The notes beneath the pieces are model-generated. The model saw only the letters and a list, made by a program, of their open reading frames with translations, was not told the DNA's origin and searched no databases. A program made the translations under genes and the position numbers. DNA of 64,000 bases, taken from assembly GCA_028689775.1 (NCBI GenBank), contig JAQVCM010000019.1, positions 1 through 64,000 of the forward strand, written 5' to 3'. The first letter of the stretch is position 1; every line of letters starts with the position of its first letter. The stretch comes from Crocinitomicaceae bacterium. GTDB taxonomy: Bacteria > Bacteroidota > Bacteroidia > Flavobacteriales_D > Crocinitomicaceae. Shown here piece by piece: positions 18,021 to 27,337 of this stretch.

Positions 18021-21000
18021 TTGGTTAAAAGAGGTCTCTATATTTTAATATTTGCAATCTCTTTTTTTGAGGTTGATTTATTATTTGCTCAAGGTTCAGA
18101 ACTTGATATCAGTAAAAAAGGTTCTAAGCTTTTTAGCACGGAACAGTACGTTGCAGCAACGCCATTATATCTCCAACTGTTAGCGCTTCAACCGAGAAGT
18201 ACAGAATATAATTATAAGTATGGAGCTTGTTTGTTGTACAATTCAACCAATCGAAAAACCGCGATAAAATATTTAGACTTTGCGACTACCAAGCCAGATG
18301 CGCATCCAGATGCATTTTATTTCATGGGAAAAGCATATCATTTGAATTATCAATTTGAAAAGGCAATTTCATTTTATCAAGAATATAAAGTAAGATCCAA
18401 AAAAGATTTCAACCCATCGTGGGAAGTTGACCGTCAAATTCAATCTTGTAAAAATGGCTTGAGTTTATTGAGAAATGTTTCCGACATCGTTGTTTTTGAG
18501 AAAAAATCAGTTTTGGAAGCTTCCTTTTACAATGCCTATGACTTAGCGAATATTGGTGGTGATATTTTAATTTCGGATTCTGACCAAAGTAAAGTCGATA
18601 AGAAAAAAGGTCATCGACCGCTTATTTTTTTTCCAAAGGAAGCGAAACGGGTTTATTTTGGAAGTTATGGTGAATCAGAAGCAAGTGGAACAGACATTTA
18701 CTACAAGGAGAAAAATCCAGACGGTACATGGTCGAAGCCAACCTTGGTTCAAGGTGGAGTGAATTCTGATTTTGATGAAGATTATCCGTACATGGATGTA
18801 CAAAGTGGTTATTTGTATTTCAGTTCAAAAGGCCACAACAGCATGGGTGGTTTTGATATTTTTAAAGCCAAATACAACGAAGCGACCAATACATTTGGAA
18901 AACCTGAAAATTTAGATTTTGCAGTTTCTTCAACCGACAACGACATGTTGTATATCAAGGATGATTCTGGAGAATTTGCTTGGTTTGCTTCTTCTCGTCA
19001 GAGTAAGGATGGAAAAATGGACGTTTACAAAGTGAAAATCGAACGTGTTGGATCGCCAATCGCAGCAGCATCTGGTGCTTTCAATTCCATTGTAAGACCT
19101 CAAAATAAATCGTTCAACATCGAGGTGAAGGAAGTTAGTTCCAATAAAATCATCGGGACTTTTTATTCAGATGAAAAAGGATTTTATTTGATTAGTTTTC
19201 CTAAAAGTGGAAAATATGAATATGCCGTAAGTATCTTTGGTTCACCGCATCCTTTCAAACAGATTGTGGATGTTCCGAATAATAACGATGTCACTTTATT
19301 AAAACAACAAATTGTCCATTTGGTGAAAGGTGGTCAAGAAATGATCGAAATCATTAACGTGGATGATGGGAATGTTGCGGATAGATCGGCGATCCTTGCG
19401 GATGTAATGAATGCGAAGGCTGAATTAAATCCAAATGCGACACTTTTTAATTCTACCAAAGTTGAAAAACCTGCGGAAGTTGAAAATGCTTTGGTTGATT
19501 TGGGGATGAATAAAATGTCCGCCGAGGAAGCTGTTAACAATACACAGGATTTGATCGCAAATTACAAGTATGAAAAGGCAAATGCGGAAGCACTGCAGCA
19601 AAAGTCACTTCATCTGATTGCCAATAATGCCAAGCAAATTGATCTAATTCAGCAAGAATTAAAGAAGGACGTTGAGAAAACAGAAAGTAATTTACCGGAA
19701 GCAGAAAAAGTAGTTGTTTTAAAACAAGCGGCAGCCAAAGTAAATAAGATTAGTGAATTGGATACGACCAACAAAGAATTGTTGAACTATGCAAATTCAC
19801 TTCAAAAAACCTTGGATGCGTTGAAACTTTCCAGTACGGATTTGACTGAACTGCAACAAAAACTACAAAATGCACAAGAAGAAGGCGATGATCTTGCTTA
19901 CCAGGAGATTGCGCACAATGCTGCCTTGATTCGTGCGTTGCAAGAGCAAAGTAAAAAGAGCAACAAAGAGAACTTGCAAGCTGATATTGCCAAATTGGAA
20001 GCAGCACAACAGAAAGACAAAGAGATGATCAAAATGTATCAGACGAATGTGAATGTGTTGGACAAAGAACTCAAAATATTAGCGGATAATAAAGCAACAG
20101 CGAAAGGAACAAAGGCAACAGACATTCAAACTGAAATTGATTCGAAAAAGAACGAATTGGAATTGATTCAAAATGAAATTAAGAAGAATCAAGAGAAAGA
20201 AAGACAGAAACAAGTGGAGTTGAACACGAAATTTTTGCAAGTTTCACTCAACAGATTGGTAAGTGAACAAGAAAAGCCAAAAACGCGTCAGTCGCTTGCA
20301 AACGTTGAACATCAAGTAAAAAACCAAAATGTTGCGGAGTTAAATACCTTGAAAACGTATGTCAACCAACAAATTGGTTCTAAAAACATTGCAACGAATT
20401 CGGAAACGCAAAATCAGAAAACGGAAGTGAAATCGAATCCTGAATTGGCTGCGAGTTCTCCACAAACTGAAAGAACAACTAATTCAGAATCAAAAACGGA
20501 AAAACCGGTTCAAGAGTCTAATCAAATCCCTGCCGAGGAGAAAACGAAAGCACCAGAAAACTTTGGTTTGACACATCAAACGGAACTTGCTAAAATTCAA
20601 GCTAACAGCGCATTGACTCCAAAACAAAAAGGAGAAGCCATCTTGAAAGCTGAAATTGAATTGCAGACAAAATTAGATGCCAGTTTAGCTGAAACGAATA
20701 AGGTTCTGAGTACAAATCCTGCCGATGAAAAAGCGAAAGAACAGGTGGCAACTTTGAAAAAGGAGAAAGTTGAAAGCGAAAAACGGCTTGCAGAGCAAAC
20801 AGTGCTTTTAGTGAATGCAGAAGCAAAGCAAATGAATCCTGAAAACTTGCTTTCTAAAGTGGACGCAAATTATGTAAAAGACATTCAAGCGATTGAAAAT
20901 GCAAGCAGTAAAACGAAAGTGAATGACCTGATTGATCGTGAAAATCAAGTTCAAACGCTTTTGAAAAAACAAATTGCGACGAATACAGCTGCCAGCAATC

Positions 21001-24000
21001 AGACGAACGGTATTTCTTTACAAGCAGAAAATCAAGTCATCAACAAGTTGATTGAAACTTCTGAAAAGCGTGTAAAATCATTAGAAACGCAAGCTGAAAA
21101 TGAGTTGGCGAATGCTGCTTCTCAAGGTGTAGAAAACAATGCTCAAAAAGATGCATTTAGGAACCGTGTTTTGGCGACCAATGTGGGCTTATTGAAAAGT
21201 GATTTTAATTCAGATACCGAATTAAATAAACAACAAAATGTATTGAATGAATATTTGAAAGCACTTGAAACGAGACTGGAAGACTTGAGAACACAAGATC
21301 GAACCAATCCGCCTCCAGGAATTTCAAATGACATCGATTGGACCGTTTCTGAACTGGACTTGGTAGAAAAGAAACTAGCGTCTGTTTCTAATAAATTAAT
21401 TTCTTTAAAAGATGTTGCAAAAGCGGAAGCGAACAAGGTTGAAGCGACCAAGGTTGAAGAAAAGCAAGTGAAAACTGTTGAACCAAAAGAAATGGCTGCA
21501 GCAGAAAACACACCAGCAAGTACTCAAACACCAGCATCAAGTAAAAGTGCAGCTCCAATTGGAGAATTTAGATCTCGAATCTTAGCTGAAAAAGCAAGTT
21601 TACTAACCAGTCAATTGAGCTCAGAAATCCAAATTACGGAACAACAAAAAGAATTAAAGAATTACCAAGATGCTTTGGAAAGTAGATTGGTCGAGTTAAG
21701 CGAGCAAGAAAAAATAAATTCAACGCCAGAACTTCAAAAAGAATTGAATTGGACAATGGATGAATTGGAAACGGTTGAAGAAAAATTGACATCGGTTTCT
21801 AAGCAATTGATTGCTCTGAATGCACTTGCCAATAAAGAAGATCAAAAGAACCAAACAGTTCAAAATCAAGCGTCACTTGCTGATAAAACCCCTGTGAAAA
21901 CAGCAATAAATGTTGAATCCGATTCCGTAAATCAAGCTAAAAATGCAATTGCAAACAATTCCGTTCCAAGTGAAAAGACTGCGGACTTAAATGCATTTCG
22001 AACAGAAAAACTAGGTGGGAAAACCAATTTATTGACCAGTGAATTGAACTCCGAAGTACAGTTATCAGAACAACAAAAAGGATTAACGGACTATTTAGAA
22101 GCCTTGGAAGATCGATTAAGCGATTTGAGAGTTGAAGAGAAGACGAATGCTTCGCCAGCACTTCAAGCGGATTTGAATTGGACATTGGATGAATTAGACA
22201 AGGTTGAAGCGAAGTTAACTTCTGTCTCTGCGAAATTAAATGCCTTCGACGATGTTGCGAACACAGAAGTTCAAGAACCAGAAAGTAACAAGCAAGATGA
22301 TACTAAAACCGAGTTAAAACCAGATCTGGAAGCTGCTCAGCAAGCAAATCTTCAAGCTGAAGTGAAAACCAATGTAGGTGAGCCAAAAGCCGAAATCAAA
22401 CCAGTAGAAAAAGTAGAAAAAACAAAAGAGCCAATAAAAGCGATTGCCCAAAAAGATGCGTTCCGAACGGAAGTGTTAGCTGGAAATGTCAATCTTCTGA
22501 CCAGTGATTTTTCCTCTGAAACACAATTGACAAAGCAACAAAACGAATTGATTAACTATTTGGATGCATTGGAAAGTAGGTTGGTTGATTTGCGCGTGGA
22601 AGAAAATACAAGTTCTACACCAGCTCTTCAAGCAGATTTGAAATGGACGTTGGCTGAATTGCAGACAGTCGAAGCTAAATTAGGTTCTGTTTCTAAGAAA
22701 TTAATTGCCATTGCGGATGTTGCCAACACAGAAGTTCCAGCCAGCGAAATTATCAAACAGGAAGTTGTGAAAACTGAGGTAAAACCAGAACTTGAAGTAG
22801 CTGCAGAAGCTAAGCTTCAAGCTGAAGTGAGCGCCAATGTTGTTGAGCCTTTAGCTGAAAATAAACCGGTTGAAGAAATAGAAAAAACAAAAGCTCCAGT
22901 TGAAAATGTTTCTTCAGAAAATGCTTTTAGAACGAGAGTCTTGGCAGAAAATGCGAACTTATTGACGCTTGATTTATCTTCAGAAACACAATTAACGGAG
23001 CAACAAGATAAATTAACTGATTACCTCGACGCATTAGAAAGCAGGTTGGTGGAAGTGAGAGTGAAAGATAAAAAGAATTCAACGCCACAAACCCAAAAAG
23101 ACTTGGATTGGACCTTGGATGAATTGGAAGCAGTTGAAGAAAAATTAGCATCAGTTTCTAGTCAATTAATCGAATTGCACGAAAATGAGCTTGTAGAAGC
23201 AGCGTCGAACGAAATCGCGCAAGTTGAAACTCAAAAACCTGAAACTCAAAAACAAGAGGTGAATAAAACAGAAGTTAAAACAGCTCCTGAAGTGAAAGTA
23301 GTGCCAGAAGAAAAGGCAAGACCTGAAATTAAAACCAAAGTTGAAACTGAAACTGCAAATCAAACTGTAAACCAAGCAGAAACAAAAACTCCTGCAACAG
23401 TTCCAACTGAGAATACAGCACAAAAAGATGCTTTCCGTAAACGAGTTTTAGCGGGTAATGCTAATTTATTAACCAGTGAATTTAATTCAGAAACGCTTTT
23501 AACACAGCAACAAAATGAGTTGAATGATTACCAAGAAGCATTGGACAATCGTTTGATAGAATTAAGAAATCAAGAGCAAATCAATGCAAGTCCAGCGACT
23601 CAGAGCGACATCAATTGGACATTGGAGGAATTGAAAATGGTGGATGGAAAACTGAAATCAGTTGCGAATAAAATGAATTCATTGAAAGAAGTTGCCAATG
23701 CGGAAGTTCAAGGATCGGAACAAACAATTGATAAATCTGAAGCGCAAGCGGAAGAAAAGGAAACAAACATTTCAACTGAAAACTTGGTTACATTAAATCC
23801 AAAAGTGGAGATTCAGGAAATAAAATCGGTAAAAACGGTTCAACAATTAAATAGAGAAAATCAGCAAACTGCAGCCGTTTTAAAACTCAGCCCAGGATTT
23901 GCGAATGAGCTTTTATTGAAAAGCATCGAAACTAAAAACAATAAATTAACGCAGGAAGCAACTGATATTGCTAAAATCAAGGACAATGAGTTGAAATCAA

Positions 24001-26153
24001 AAATGTTGACCAAGTTGTATCAAGAACAATTAGTTGTTAAAGAGCAATTGGCAGAATTGGAGCGCGATCAGTCGTATGCTGAAGTAACTCAATCTTCTAA
24101 AAATAGTGCTAATTTAAAAGTGAGTGAACTGGAAACCGTTTCGAAATTGGAAAACAAACAACGTCGTTTCTATGTTGAAATTGGTGAATTAACGTCCGTT
24201 ACGGAAGAACTAGAAAAGGACATTGCTAAATTGAACAAACGAAAAGCAAAGCCATTGATTCTTGAATTAAATGAAAAACAAGAATTATTAGCTGTCACAA
24301 AATCTGCTTTGATCGAAGTAGAAAAAGAACTAGCTGTTCGTAAAACAAAGATGCCAGAACTTGTTAATGCCGCGATTGCTTTGAAGCAACCGATCACCTT
24401 AGAAACAGAAAACAATGTTGCTAGAAGTCAAGACTACAAACAGATTCAAGCGAGCTATAAAGAAATTGTAGAAGTGAATTCTGAAATCAAAAAAGTTCAA
24501 GCACAGGTAGAAGCGAAACGAAAAGAAATTGAAACGGTAATCAACAAAAGTCAAGTTTCAGAACAAAGATTACCGCTTGCTTTTGTAGAACAAAAATTGG
24601 CTGAAGTGATTGCCTTGAATGAATCTATTCCTGCAATTGAGCAAAAAAGAAATGGATTACAAGAAACGTTTAATCAAAATTTAAATCAAGCTGAAAATAC
24701 GGAATTAATTCAAAACTTATTGGTTCGTGGTGTTGCTTCGATCACCGAGATCAAACCTAAAACAATTCCGTTCAAAGAATTTAAAATCATTCCACAGCAA
24801 GAACAAGCTGCTCGACAAGTCATTGTTTTAGATGAAGCAAAAACTTCAGGATTACTTTACCGTGTTCAAGTTGGAGCGTTCTCAAAACCGATTAACGAAA
24901 ACTTATTTACCGAGTTTACACCCGTTTCAGGTGAGAAATTGAACAATGGAATTACCCGATACATGGTTGGTTATTTCTTCAAAAGAGATGTTTTACAAAC
25001 CGCTTTAGATAAGATTAAGAAAATTGGTTATGCAGACGCTTTTCCTGTTGCATACTGCGATGGAGAACGTATTTCAATTGCTGAGGCAAGACGTTTAGAA
25101 GAAGCAGGATTGTGCTTGCCAAAAGGATTGGATCAACTGGAAATCGAAGTGATTGAAACTGAAGAATCTCCTTTGGCAAATCAAACTGTTCGAACAAATA
25201 CAGATGTTGAAATGGCAAATACAAATGCTGTTCAAGCCATTCCAAATGCAGCAAAAGAAAGCTTAGCAGCATACAACAAAGCACCTGGAGCAGCAGTTGC
25301 AGATGCGGTTGAAACTCGTTTAGGATTGTTCTTTACCGTTCAAGTAGGTGTATTTAATAAACCAGTTCCTGCTAGCCAGTTATTCGACATCGAACCACTG
25401 ATTACACAACGTTTGGAAAACGGACAAGTACGTTATTCTACAGGTATTTTCCATACCATTGCAGAAACGAAACCGAAGAAAGAAGAAGCTATTGTTTTGG
25501 GAATAGCTGATGCTTTTGTGACGGCTTACTACCAAGGAAATCGAATTTCTATTCAAGAGGCATTGGAATTATTGAAAGTGAAAGACCAATCTATTTTAGA
25601 GCCGGTAAAAGTGGTTGAAAATAAAGTGCTGACCGAAGAACAATTGCTAGTCGTTGAGCAGCAAAAAATGGAAGAAGAGGAAATTAAAATTGAAAAAGTA
25701 AAGGATAATTTAGAAAATTCAAATGCGAAAGTTCAATTGGTTTCTAAAAAACAATTTGAGACATTTCCCTTGGATGAAATCAAAAGATACAATCAAAAAG
25801 GTGAATTTTATTACGACGCACAAGATAAAAGAGTGAAATCAATTATCTACAATGCTCCGGATATGCCATCTATTTATGGGTTTAGAAATGAAATGGATAC
25901 CTTGTTGATTCGCAAGAAAAGCAGACAAGAAGTTTCAGAGGAATTGGTTTTGACGGTTACCTATCAGCAAAAAAGTTTGCCAGGAAACATTGGTGATTGG
26001 TTACTTCGTTTTGGTTATTTGAGAGAAGTGAAAGTGATGAACGACCAGATTCAACTGACGGTTTATGGAATAAATGATCCAATTGACTACGAATTTGTAT
26101 TGAGTGATTTGCAATCTCTTGGATTTGTTCAAGTTCCCAAGAAACAAGAGTAA
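18021..26153 (+). CDS. Giant exported protein: TPR - PD40 - six coiled-coil repeats - two SPOR-like domains
   Basis: The 2710-residue product begins at a TTG (18021); this is the only nearby start that keeps the signal peptide YILIFAISFFEVDLLFAQ. In order: TPR-like helices (about 30-150), a PD40 beta-propeller region (about 190-340: GTDIYYKEKNPDGTWSKP, YLYFSSKGHNSMGGFDIF), a short carboxypeptidase-regulatory-like beta domain (about 360-420), a long coiled coil, and six related 90-residue units starting near 1044, 1181, 1324, 1479, 1634 and 1803, joined by E/K/A/V-rich linkers. More coiled coil follows, then two SPOR-like modules (about 2276-2367 and 2434-2523: YRVQVGAFSKP, FTVQVGVFNKP) and a C-terminal region. 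TPR-PD40 is shared with OmpA-type and gliding/secretion-linked proteins, but no OmpA peptidoglycan domain is seen; the SPOR-like pair could bind cell wall instead. Role unknown. Confidence 0.85.
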   Translation: MVKRGLYILIFAISFFEVDLLFAQGSELDISKKGSKLFSTEQYVAATPLYLQLLALQPRSTEYNYKYGACLLYNSTNRKTAIKYLDFATTKPDAHPDAFYFMGKAYHLNYQFEKAISFYQEYKVRSKKDFNPSWEVDRQIQSCKNGLSLLRNVSDIVVFEKKSVLEASFYNAYDLANIGGDILISDSDQSKVDKKKGHRPLIFFPKEAKRVYFGSYGESEASGTDIYYKEKNPDGTWSKPTLVQGGVNSDFDEDYPYMDVQSGYLYFSSKGHNSMGGFDIFKAKYNEATNTFGKPENLDFAVSSTDNDMLYIKDDSGEFAWFASSRQSKDGKMDVYKVKIERVGSPIAAASGAFNSIVRPQNKSFNIEVKEVSSNKIIGTFYSDEKGFYLISFPKSGKYEYAVSIFGSPHPFKQIVDVPNNNDVTLLKQQIVHLVKGGQEMIEIINVDDGNVADRSAILADVMNAKAELNPNATLFNSTKVEKPAEVENALVDLGMNKMSAEEAVNNTQDLIANYKYEKANAEALQQKSLHLIANNAKQIDLIQQELKKDVEKTESNLPEAEKVVVLKQAAAKVNKISELDTTNKELLNYANSLQKTLDALKLSSTDLTELQQKLQNAQEEGDDLAYQEIAHNAALIRALQEQSKKSNKENLQADIAKLEAAQQKDKEMIKMYQTNVNVLDKELKILADNKATAKGTKATDIQTEIDSKKNELELIQNEIKKNQEKERQKQVELNTKFLQVSLNRLVSEQEKPKTRQSLANVEHQVKNQNVAELNTLKTYVNQQIGSKNIATNSETQNQKTEVKSNPELAASSPQTERTTNSESKTEKPVQESNQIPAEEKTKAPENFGLTHQTELAKIQANSALTPKQKGEAILKAEIELQTKLDASLAETNKVLSTNPADEKAKEQVATLKKEKVESEKRLAEQTVLLVNAEAKQMNPENLLSKVDANYVKDIQAIENASSKTKVNDLIDRENQVQTLLKKQIATNTAASNQTNGISLQAENQVINKLIETSEKRVKSLETQAENELANAASQGVENNAQKDAFRNRVLATNVGLLKSDFNSDTELNKQQNVLNEYLKALETRLEDLRTQDRTNPPPGISNDIDWTVSELDLVEKKLASVSNKLISLKDVAKAEANKVEATKVEEKQVKTVEPKEMAAAENTPASTQTPASSKSAAPIGEFRSRILAEKASLLTSQLSSEIQITEQQKELKNYQDALESRLVELSEQEKINSTPELQKELNWTMDELETVEEKLTSVSKQLIALNALANKEDQKNQTVQNQASLADKTPVKTAINVESDSVNQAKNAIANNSVPSEKTADLNAFRTEKLGGKTNLLTSELNSEVQLSEQQKGLTDYLEALEDRLSDLRVEEKTNASPALQADLNWTLDELDKVEAKLTSVSAKLNAFDDVANTEVQEPESNKQDDTKTELKPDLEAAQQANLQAEVKTNVGEPKAEIKPVEKVEKTKEPIKAIAQKDAFRTEVLAGNVNLLTSDFSSETQLTKQQNELINYLDALESRLVDLRVEENTSSTPALQADLKWTLAELQTVEAKLGSVSKKLIAIADVANTEVPASEIIKQEVVKTEVKPELEVAAEAKLQAEVSANVVEPLAENKPVEEIEKTKAPVENVSSENAFRTRVLAENANLLTLDLSSETQLTEQQDKLTDYLDALESRLVEVRVKDKKNSTPQTQKDLDWTLDELEAVEEKLASVSSQLIELHENELVEAASNEIAQVETQKPETQKQEVNKTEVKTAPEVKVVPEEKARPEIKTKVETETANQTVNQAETKTPATVPTENTAQKDAFRKRVLAGNANLLTSEFNSETLLTQQQNELNDYQEALDNRLIELRNQEQINASPATQSDINWTLEELKMVDGKLKSVANKMNSLKEVANAEVQGSEQTIDKSEAQAEEKETNISTENLVTLNPKVEIQEIKSVKTVQQLNRENQQTAAVLKLSPGFANELLLKSIETKNNKLTQEATDIAKIKDNELKSKMLTKLYQEQLVVKEQLAELERDQSYAEVTQSSKNSANLKVSELETVSKLENKQRRFYVEIGELTSVTEELEKDIAKLNKRKAKPLILELNEKQELLAVTKSALIEVEKELAVRKTKMPELVNAAIALKQPITLETENNVARSQDYKQIQASYKEIVEVNSEIKKVQAQVEAKRKEIETVINKSQVSEQRLPLAFVEQKLAEVIALNESIPAIEQKRNGLQETFNQNLNQAENTELIQNLLVRGVASITEIKPKTIPFKEFKIIPQQEQAARQVIVLDEAKTSGLLYRVQVGAFSKPINENLFTEFTPVSGEKLNNGITRYMVGYFFKRDVLQTALDKIKKIGYADAFPVAYCDGERISIAEARRLEEAGLCLPKGLDQLEIEVIETEESPLANQTVRTNTDVEMANTNAVQAIPNAAKESLAAYNKAPGAAVADAVETRLGLFFTVQVGVFNKPVPASQLFDIEPLITQRLENGQVRYSTGIFHTIAETKPKKEEAIVLGIADAFVTAYYQGNRISIQEALELLKVKDQSILEPVKVVENKVLTEEQLLVVEQQKMEEEEIKIEKVKDNLENSNAKVQLVSKKQFETFPLDEIKRYNQKGEFYYDAQDKRVKSIIYNAPDMPSIYGFRNEMDTLLIRKKSRQEVSEELVLTVTYQQKSLPGNIGDWLLRFGYLREVKVMNDQIQLTVYGINDPIDYEFVLSDLQSLGFVQVPKKQE
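21150..23710 (+). repeat. Six 90-residue coiled-coil repeats inside the giant protein gene
   Basis: Each unit starts FR-x3-L, then NLLTS-(D/E)-(F/L)-x-SE, EQQ-x2-L-x2-Y-x-(D/E)-ALE-x-RL, LNWTL-x-EL-x2-VE-x-KL and SVS-x-KL. Unit starts in DNA are 21150, 21561, 21990, 22455, 22920 and 23427. Start-to-start distances are 137, 143, 155, 155 and 169 residues; only the linkers vary. The linkers after units 3 and 4 are also alike, which points to a recent duplication of a whole 155-residue block. Confidence 0.88.
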
Positions 26154-26157
26154 TTCG

Positions 26158-26165
26158 TATCTTTG
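26158..26165 (+). promoter_or_regulatory. Putative -7 box before the helical protein gene
   Basis: TATCTTTG fits TAnnTTTG and lies 5 bases before the ATG at 26171, directly after the giant gene's stop. If used, the transcript would be close to leaderless. Confidence 0.3.
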
Positions 26166-26170
26166 GACGT

Positions 26171-26668
26171 ATGAAAATTCCATCTCTGAGTGTCATCAAA
26201 AAAGAAATGTCTCATCTTCGCCAAGACGAACTGATTGAGGTATTGACAACGTTGGCAAAATACAGCAAGGAAAATAAAGAGTTACTCAATTACTTGTTGT
26301 TTGAGGCAGATTTTGAATCGAATTACATCGAAAAAATCAAAGTTGAATTGGATGAACAATTTGCAGAACTTCGCGTTTATCATCCACATTTACTTAAAAA
26401 ACAATTGCAGAAAATCGCTCGAATCTTGAAAAAGAACATCAAGTATTCAGGAATCAAACAAACCGAAATTGAATTGTTGATTTACTTCTGTCTGAAAATG
26501 ATCGAAGTGAAAGTGAATTTTCATCGGTATACGGTGATGATTAATTTATTGAAACGACAATTTGCAAGAATTCAAAAGGTAATCGGTGAATTGGACGAAG
26601 ATCTACAAAACGATTACAATCGGGAAGTGGATTTGATTCAAGAATATGTTGGAGTGGAAGCGGATTAA
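26171..26668 (+). CDS. Small helical protein of unknown function
   Basis: The 165 residues are predicted by eye to be almost entirely alpha-helical and highly charged, with no signal peptide, membrane helix or catalytic motif. It has a leucine/lysine-rich centre (LLKKQLQKIARILKKNIKY) and an acidic C-terminus. I do not recognise a family; the N-terminal DELIEVLTTLAKYSKENKELLNYL resembles helical-repeat segments. It follows the giant SPOR protein by 17 bases and ends 6 bases before the stop of the convergent methyltransferase gene. Confidence 0.7.
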   Translation: MKIPSLSVIKKEMSHLRQDELIEVLTTLAKYSKENKELLNYLLFEADFESNYIEKIKVELDEQFAELRVYHPHLLKKQLQKIARILKKNIKYSGIKQTEIELLIYFCLKMIEVKVNFHRYTVMINLLKRQFARIQKVIGELDEDLQNDYNREVDLIQEYVGVEAD

Positions 26669-26674
26669 TTGCTG

Positions 26675-27232
26675 CTACTTCGAACACGTATAGATAAACG
26701 CAGGAGGAAAGTTCAGTGGTGTAAACATGATATCGGTTTCATTAAACTGAGTTTCCAAAATCTTCTTACAATTCAAGGAATACTGAAATTGAATAAATTT
26801 ACCATCATTTTTCAAGCAATGATGTGCCGATTTCAAAATAGATTCTCTTAAATTCTTAGGAAAATTACTCAAAGGTAAAGAAGAAATCACATAATCTGCA
26901 TCTAAGAATCCAGCATCATTTAAGAATTTCTGAATGAATTCTGCACTGTTGTGAATTAAAATCAATCGGTCATCTTGAATTTCATCTTGTAGTCGTTCAT
27001 AAAATTGATCGTTCAATTCAAAAACAAGTAATTTTGCATCTTCGTGCATTTGCTCCAAGATTTTACGCGTAAAAACTCCTGTTCCTGGACCAAGTTCAAC
27101 GATGACACGAGCCTTTTGAAAGTCTACATTTTGCAACATTTTTTTGGCTAAATATCTCGAACTCGGAATCATAGAGCCGACCATTTTTTTCTCTGACCAA
27201 AATTGTTTTAAAAAGTAAGTCTTCTTAGACAT
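26675..27232 (-). CDS. PmtA-like / rRNA-dimethylase-fold SAM methyltransferase
   Basis: A 185-residue cytoplasmic methyltransferase. The N-terminus MSKKTYFLKQFWSEKKMVGSMIPSSRYLAKKM is typical of the group that includes bacterial phosphatidylethanolamine N-methyltransferase PmtA. Motif I follows as VIVELGPGTGVFTRKIL, then an acidic strand 2 (LLVFELNDQF) and YVISSLPLSNFP in the position of the catalytic loop. Family knowledge suggests a lipid or small substrate; an rRNA target is unlikely because the RNA-binding C-terminal part of KsgA is missing. The exact substrate is unknown. Confidence 0.78.
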   Translation of the reverse strand: MSKKTYFLKQFWSEKKMVGSMIPSSRYLAKKMLQNVDFQKARVIVELGPGTGVFTRKILEQMHEDAKLLVFELNDQFYERLQDEIQDDRLILIHNSAEFIQKFLNDAGFLDADYVISSLPLSNFPKNLRESILKSAHHCLKNDGKFIQFQYSLNCKKILETQFNETDIMFTPLNFPPAFIYTCSK

Positions 27233-27337
27233 AAAGTTGTTTTAAATATGGTCACTAAATTAGCTTATTTTACGAATTCACAAGACATTTTGATCTTATT
27301 TAAAGTAAAATAATTTTCAGATTGCAGTAAAAAGGGC

